From positions 1 to 64,000 of the forward strand of contig JASNYH010000010.1 in NCBI GenBank assembly GCA_048500255.1: a DNA stretch of 64,000 nt. The letters are read 5' to 3'. Under the pieces are notes generated by a model that did no database searches, was not told where the DNA came from, and saw nothing but the letters and a program-made list of their open reading frames with translations. Origin of the DNA: JAMHWF01 sp048500255. Its GTDB lineage: Bacteria > Pseudomonadota > Gammaproteobacteria > Burkholderiales > Burkholderiaceae_C. The translations under genes and the position numbers were made by a program. How positions within the stretch are numbered: position 1 is the first letter of the stretch; each line of letters starts with the position of its first letter. Positions 60,053 through 64,000 of this stretch are shown one piece after another.

Positions 60053-61090
60053 ATGAACATGACCAGATTCGCATCGGCTTCCATCGTGGCAGCGGCCTTG
60101 CTGGCGGCAGGCGCATCGGCCCACGCACAGCAGGTGGTGCTGAAGGTGGCCCACTTCCTGCCCGCCACCTCGAACCCCCAGGTCAACATCATCCAGCCCT
60201 GGTGCGACAAGGTGAACAAGGAGTCGAACGACCGCATCAAGTGCCAGATCTACCCGTCGATGCAGCTCGGCGGCACGCCGCCGCAGCTGTTCGACCAGGC
60301 GCGCGACGGCGTCGCCGACATCGTCTGGACGGTGCCGACCTACGCGGCCGGGCGCTTCTCGAAGTCCGAGGTCTTCGAGCTGCCGATGATGACCGTCACG
60401 GCCACGGCCGGCAGCAAGGCATTCTGGGACTACGTGCAGAAGAACTCGCTCGACGAGTTCAAGGGCACGCACCCGATCTTCCTGCACGTGCACGACGGCG
60501 CCGTGCTGCACACCAGCGGCAAGGTGGTGAAGGCGCTGGCCGACCTGCGCGGCCTGAAGATCCGCGGCGCCACGCGCATCAACGCGCGCATGCTCGCCGC
60601 GCTCGGCGCCACGCCGGTGCAGATGCCGCTGCCGCAGGTGCCCGATGCGATGTCCAAGGGCGTGATCGACGGCGCGATGGTGCCGTGGGAGGGCGTGCCG
60701 GCGATCAAGCTGCACGAGATCTCCAAGTACAGCCTCGGCGTGCCCGAGGGCCAGCCGCGCTTCGGCAACACCATCTTCGCCTTCACGATGAACCAGGCCC
60801 GCTACGACAGCCTGCCGGCCGACCTGAAGAAGGTGATCGACGCCAACAGCGGCCCGGCAGCCTCGGCTCTGGCCGGCGAGAAGTTCGACGCCACCGTCGA
60901 GCCGCACCGCAAGCTCGCGCGCGACCGCGGCAACACGCTGGCCTTCCTCGATGCCGCCGAATACCAGCGCTGGATCAAGGCCAGCGAGTCGATCGACGAC
61001 GACTGGGTCAAGGAGGTCGCCGCCAAGGGCGCCGACGGCCGCAAGCTGATCGAGGACGCGAAGGCGCTGATCAAGAAATACGAGAAGTGA
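60053..61090 (+). CDS. TRAP transporter solute-binding protein (DctP family)
   Basis: A 345-residue periplasmic receptor: signal peptide SIVAAALLAAGASAHA, then VVLKVAHFLPATSNPQVNII, the ligand-contacting Arg in LRGLKIRGATRINARMLAAL (about residues 165-185) and MPLPQVPDAMSKGVIDGAMV. It binds a carboxylate; context with ior genes suggests an aryl-acid or oxoacid, but this is inference. DctQ/DctM membrane genes are not present. CAGGAG supports ATG 60053. Confidence 0.92.
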   Translation: MNMTRFASASIVAAALLAAGASAHAQQVVLKVAHFLPATSNPQVNIIQPWCDKVNKESNDRIKCQIYPSMQLGGTPPQLFDQARDGVADIVWTVPTYAAGRFSKSEVFELPMMTVTATAGSKAFWDYVQKNSLDEFKGTHPIFLHVHDGAVLHTSGKVVKALADLRGLKIRGATRINARMLAALGATPVQMPLPQVPDAMSKGVIDGAMVPWEGVPAIKLHEISKYSLGVPEGQPRFGNTIFAFTMNQARYDSLPADLKKVIDANSGPAASALAGEKFDATVEPHRKLARDRGNTLAFLDAAEYQRWIKASESIDDDWVKEVAAKGADGRKLIEDAKALIKKYEK

Positions 61091-61130
61091 TCGATCGGTG
61101 GCGCGCCGGCGACAGCGCGCCCCGATTGTC

Positions 61131-61160
61131 GGGCCGGTGCATGCACCGGCCCTTTGTTTT
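61131..61160 (+). terminator. Intrinsic terminator of the TRAP receptor gene
   Basis: A perfect 22-base palindrome at 61131-61152 (arms GGGCCGGTGCA / TGCACCGGCCC) is followed by TTTGTTTT. The T-tract reaches into the stop codon of the convergent gene at 61160, so genes are packed tail to tail. Confidence 0.85.
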
Positions 61161-61684
61161 CAGGCGGGCGGCGCGCGGCCGCGGCGCACCGCGGTCAGGA
61201 TGCCGCGCAGGATCTCGATGGGCGGCGGCGGGCAACCCGGCACGGCGACGTCGACCGGCACGACGTTGGACACCCGGCCGCAACTGGCGTAGCTCTCGCC
61301 GAAGATGCCGCCGTCGCAGCCGCACTGGCCGACCGCGACCACCAGCTTCGGCTCGGGCGTGGCGTCGTAGGTGCGCCGCAGCGCCTCGGCCATGTTGCGC
61401 GAGACCGGCCCGGTGACGAGCAGCATGTCGGCGTGGCGCGGGCTCGCGACGAACTTGATGCCCAGCCCCTCGATGTTGTAGTAGGGGTTGTTGAGCGCGT
61501 GGATCTCGAGCTCGCAGCCGTTGCACGAACCGGCGTCGACCGCGCGGATCGCGAGCGCCCGGCCGAGGGTGCGCAGCACCTCGCGCTGCAGCCGGTCGGC
61601 CTCGACGCGCAGCGCGTCATCGCCCTCGGGCGCGGGCTCGGTGCGGATGCCCTGGGCCGCGATCTGCCGGACGATCTTCCACAT
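61160..61684 (-). CDS. Complex-I / group 4 hydrogenase-like small subunit (NuoB/HycG family)
   Basis: A 174-residue iron-sulfur subunit. The N2-type 4Fe-4S cluster ligands are intact: DAGSCNGCELEIHALNNP, AVGQCGCDGG and VAVPGCPPPPIEILRGI. It resembles HycG/HyfI of formate hydrogenlyase and the hydrogenase-related (Ehr) complexes. The start overlaps the large-subunit stop by one base. It transfers electrons between soluble iron-sulfur proteins and the active site in the large subunit, if that site works. Confidence 0.9.
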   Translation of the reverse strand: MWKIVRQIAAQGIRTEPAPEGDDALRVEADRLQREVLRTLGRALAIRAVDAGSCNGCELEIHALNNPYYNIEGLGIKFVASPRHADMLLVTGPVSRNMAEALRRTYDATPEPKLVVAVGQCGCDGGIFGESYASCGRVSNVVPVDVAVPGCPPPPIEILRGILTAVRRGRAPPA

Positions 61685-63249
61685 CAGAGGTCGTGCCCCG
61701 AATAGCTGAGGTTGAACGATTTGTTGATCAGCGGGAAGTCGGGAACGATGTTGCCGATCACCGCGTGTTCGAGCACCGGCCAGTTCTGCCACGACGGGTC
61801 GTGGCAGTGGCAGCGCCGGATGCGTTGCCCGTCGGCGTCGAGTTCGAGCGCGACGAACACCTCGCCGCGCCAGCCTTCGACCCAGCCGGCGCCGATCGCG
61901 CCGCCGCCGCGCAGCGCCGGCTCGGCGCGCGTCGCGCCGGCGGGCAGGTTGTCGAGCAGCGCGCGGATCAGCCGCAGCGACTCGAACACCTCTTCGTAGC
62001 GCACGTGGACGCGCGCCGCGACATCGCCGTTGCGGTGGCTCGCGATGCGCACCTGCAGGGTGTCGTACGGCGCCCATGCCGGATCGCAGCGCAGGTCGAC
62101 GGCCCGGTCGCTGGCGCGCGCCGCCAGCCCGGTGAGCCCGAGCTGTGCCGCCAGCTCGGTGCCGACGCGGCCGGTGCCGATGAAGCGGTCCTGCAGTCCG
62201 GCGTGTTCGTCGTAGATCGTGCGCAGCGTCTGCACCTCGCGCTCGATCGCGTCGCACTGGCGGCGCAGCCGATCGCCCATGCCCGCGTCGATGTCGAGCG
62301 CGACGCCGCCGGGTACCACGGCGTCCATCATCAGGCGATGACCGAAGGCTTCGGCCGACAGCCGCAGCCAGTCTTCGCGCAGCCGCGAGAACTGGGCCAG
62401 GCCGAAGCCGAGCGCGGCGTCGTTGCCGAGCGCACCGAGATCGCCCAGGTGGTTGGCGATGCGCTCGCGCTCGAGCATCAGCCCGCGCAGCGCCGCGGCG
62501 CGGGGCGGCACCGGGCAGCCCGTGGCCGACTCGAGCGCCATGCACCACGCCCAGGCGTAGGCCACCGTGGAGTCGCCCGACACCCGGCCGGCGAGGCGGT
62601 GCGCCTCGAGCGGCGGCAACTCCGCGAAGCGCCGCTCGATGCCCTTGTGCGTGTAGCCCAGGCGCTCCTCCAGGCGGAGCACCTTCTCGCCGACGACCGA
62701 GAACCGGAAATGCCCGGGCTCGATGATGCCGGCGTGCACCGGACCGACCGCGATCTCGTGCACGCCGTCGCCTTCGACGCGCACGAAAGGATAGTCGGTG
62801 CCCGACGGATCGTCGCTCGCCTCGCAATGGCCGGCGCCGGCGCGCAGCGGCGGCCCGTCGACGCGCCACGCACCGTGGTCGAGCCACGGCCGCACGTCGC
62901 GCGCGCCTTCGGCGACGAGTCCGAGCAGGTCGGCGGTCGCGCGTTGCATCCGGCCGGCGAAGGGAAACACGTCCGACACGTCGGGGTAGGGCTGCGGCCC
63001 GGCGCCGCCTGCGAGCGGCAGCTCGAGCCAGAGCAGCCCGTCGCGCACGGCGTACGCCGCCGAGACGGCGAAGCCGCCCGACGCGCCGTCGCGACGGTCG
63101 GTGCCCCACAGCGCGACGAGGCGGCCGTCGCCGTCGGCGACGGCGCACGCTGCGCGCCGCCAGGCATCGGGGGCGACGAGGCCGTGCCAGGTGGGCAGCG
63201 GCGCGTCGAGCCGTCGCAGCGCCAGGCCGAGTGCGGACAGCGGCGGCAC
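61684..63249 (-). CDS. Hydrogenase-4/complex-I-like large subunit lacking Ni ligands (HycE/NuoCD family)
   Basis: A 521-residue protein: an N-terminal NuoC-like part (about 1-140) fused to a NuoD/hydrogenase large-subunit part (VGPVHAGIIEPGHFRFSVVG; GYTHKGIERRF). Group 4 hydrogenases carry RVCGIC and DPCxxC to bind NiFe. Here the equivalents read GRVSGDSTVAYA (about residue 224) and FNLSYSGHDL at the very C-terminus, so all four nickel-ligand cysteines are missing. It should therefore not be a hydrogenase; it fits the 'energy-converting hydrogenase-related' group. GTG start 63249. Confidence 0.88.
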   Translation of the reverse strand: MPPLSALGLALRRLDAPLPTWHGLVAPDAWRRAACAVADGDGRLVALWGTDRRDGASGGFAVSAAYAVRDGLLWLELPLAGGAGPQPYPDVSDVFPFAGRMQRATADLLGLVAEGARDVRPWLDHGAWRVDGPPLRAGAGHCEASDDPSGTDYPFVRVEGDGVHEIAVGPVHAGIIEPGHFRFSVVGEKVLRLEERLGYTHKGIERRFAELPPLEAHRLAGRVSGDSTVAYAWAWCMALESATGCPVPPRAAALRGLMLERERIANHLGDLGALGNDAALGFGLAQFSRLREDWLRLSAEAFGHRLMMDAVVPGGVALDIDAGMGDRLRRQCDAIEREVQTLRTIYDEHAGLQDRFIGTGRVGTELAAQLGLTGLAARASDRAVDLRCDPAWAPYDTLQVRIASHRNGDVAARVHVRYEEVFESLRLIRALLDNLPAGATRAEPALRGGGAIGAGWVEGWRGEVFVALELDADGQRIRRCHCHDPSWQNWPVLEHAVIGNIVPDFPLINKSFNLSYSGHDL

Positions 63250-63253
63250 GCGC

Positions 63254-64000
63254 TCAGCCTCCCAGCATGCGCGCGGCCTGGCGGTACCACGCGTCGAGAT
63301 AGGGCGGGACGTACAGCCCGAGCATCAGGCCGAGCGCAAGATGCACGAACACCGGCAGCAGCGCCGGCGGGTGCGCGAGCGGCTTGACGGTCGACTCGCC
63401 GAAGACCATCGGCATCACGCGCTGGAACACGGCGGCGAATGCGACGCCGAGCGCGAGCAGCAGCAGCGGCGTGGCCCAGGGCTGCTGGCGCATCGCCGTC
63501 GTGAGGATCAGGAACTCGCTCGCGAAGACGCCGAACGGCGGCATCCCGAGGATCGCGAGCGAGCCCAGCATCAGCCCCCAGGCGACCGTGGGGCTGACCT
63601 TGATCAGCCCGCGGATGTCGTCCATCACTTGCGTGCCCGCCTTCTGCGCCGCGTGGCCGACGGCGAAGAAGATCGCCGACTTGACGAGCGAATGCACCGT
63701 CATGTGCAGCAGCCCGGCGTAGTTCGCGATCGGGCCGCCGAGGCCGAACGCGAACGTGATCAGCCCCATGTGCTCGATCGACGAATAGGCGAACATGCGC
63801 TTGGCGTCCTTCTGTCGCGACAGGAAGAACGCGGCGACCACCACCGACAGCAGGCCGAAGCCCATCATCAATTGGCCCGCCAGCGCGCTGTCGAGCGCGC
63901 CGTCGGTCAGCACCTTGCAGCGCAGCAGCGCGTACAGCGCGACATTGAGCAGCAGCCCCGACAGCACGGCCGAGACCGGCGTCGGGCCTTCGGCGTGGGC
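63254..64000 (-). CDS. Proton-translocating antiporter-like subunit (NuoL/M/N, HyfF family), C-terminal part
   Basis: The 3' end of a membrane-subunit gene; its start is beyond base 64000. About 248 residues with roughly seven hydrophobic helices are visible, including AYSSIEHMGLITFAFGLGG, MTVHSLVKSAIFFAVGHAA (channel lysine) and LAILGMPPFGVFASEFLIL. These are typical of Mrp-antiporter-like subunits of complex I and of hydrogenase 4. It lies 4 bases before the large-subunit gene, so all three are one operon that likely couples electron transfer to ion pumping. Confidence 0.9.
   Translation of the reverse strand, partial: AHAEGPTPVSAVLSGLLLNVALYALLRCKVLTDGALDSALAGQLMMGFGLLSVVVAAFFLSRQKDAKRMFAYSSIEHMGLITFAFGLGGPIANYAGLLHMTVHSLVKSAIFFAVGHAAQKAGTQVMDDIRGLIKVSPTVAWGLMLGSLAILGMPPFGVFASEFLILTTAMRQQPWATPLLLLALGVAFAAVFQRVMPMVFGESTVKPLAHPPALLPVFVHLALGLMLGLYVPPYLDAWYRQAARMLGG

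Noticed and set aside
61684..63249. Calling the large subunit a true [NiFe] hydrogenase or formate hydrogenlyase
   Set aside because: All four nickel-binding cysteines are absent, so hydrogenase activity is unlikely.

Overview
The window is about 70% GC, densely coded on both strands, and reads as a chromosome segment of a betaproteobacterium, most likely Burkholderiales. The pointers are the DUF1841 and DUF3460 family genes, Bug-type (TctC) periplasmic receptors, a MoxR/VWA pair, panB-panC-scpA order, and anaerobic aromatic genes of the kind described in Thauera and Aromatoleum. These are family and context judgements; no database was searched. I saw no insertion sequence, prophage, CRISPR array or rRNA. 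One tRNA is present.

Layout. 1-5.6 kb (minus): start of an MscS-like channel gene, a trehalose synthase/maltokinase fusion and GlgE, i.e. alpha-glucan synthesis from trehalose. 5.8-12.1 kb (minus): tamB and tamA. 12.1-17.5 kb: a VWA protein and its MoxR-type ATPase partner, separated by a flavocytochrome c sulfide dehydrogenase pair, a GNAT acetyltransferase and a small secreted protein. 17.5-22.5 kb: diheme cytochrome c, an HMA metal-binding protein, a peptide-type solute receptor, DUF1841, a TauE/SafE permease, a ParA-like ATPase and a MaoC protein. 22.6-28.1 kb: a two-component pair, persulfide dioxygenase, an exported methyltransferase and an APC permease. 28.2-29.8 kb: selA and tRNA-Sec, without selB.

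29.8-42.1 kb is the main island: anaerobic phenol activation. A divergent XylR/DmpR-type sigma-54 activator faces ppsABC (phenylphosphate synthase), followed by phenylphosphate carboxylase genes, an extra UbiD paralog, UbiX flavin prenyltransferase and an archaeal-type CTP-dependent riboflavin kinase (DUF120). A TTGATCAATTG upstream site and a -24/-12 promoter lie in the intergenic region. The ppcB and ppcD copies carry many small indels, so they are either broken or mis-assembled. Together the genes suggest phenol -> phenylphosphate -> 4-hydroxybenzoate, with local supply of FMN and prenyl-FMN for the UbiD enzymes.

42.2-48.5 kb: a GntR-controlled D-glucarate pathway (gudD, 5-keto-4-deoxyglucarate aldolase, garR, glycerate kinase) with a TctC receptor. 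48.5-55.0 kb: nitronate monooxygenase, small membrane proteins, a secreted esterase, panC, panB, scpA and DUF3460. 55.0-61.1 kb: a LysR regulator divergent from indolepyruvate:ferredoxin oxidoreductase genes, then a TRAP receptor. 61.2-64 kb (minus): a group-4-hydrogenase/complex-I-like operon whose large subunit lacks both Ni-binding CxxC motifs; it runs off the window.
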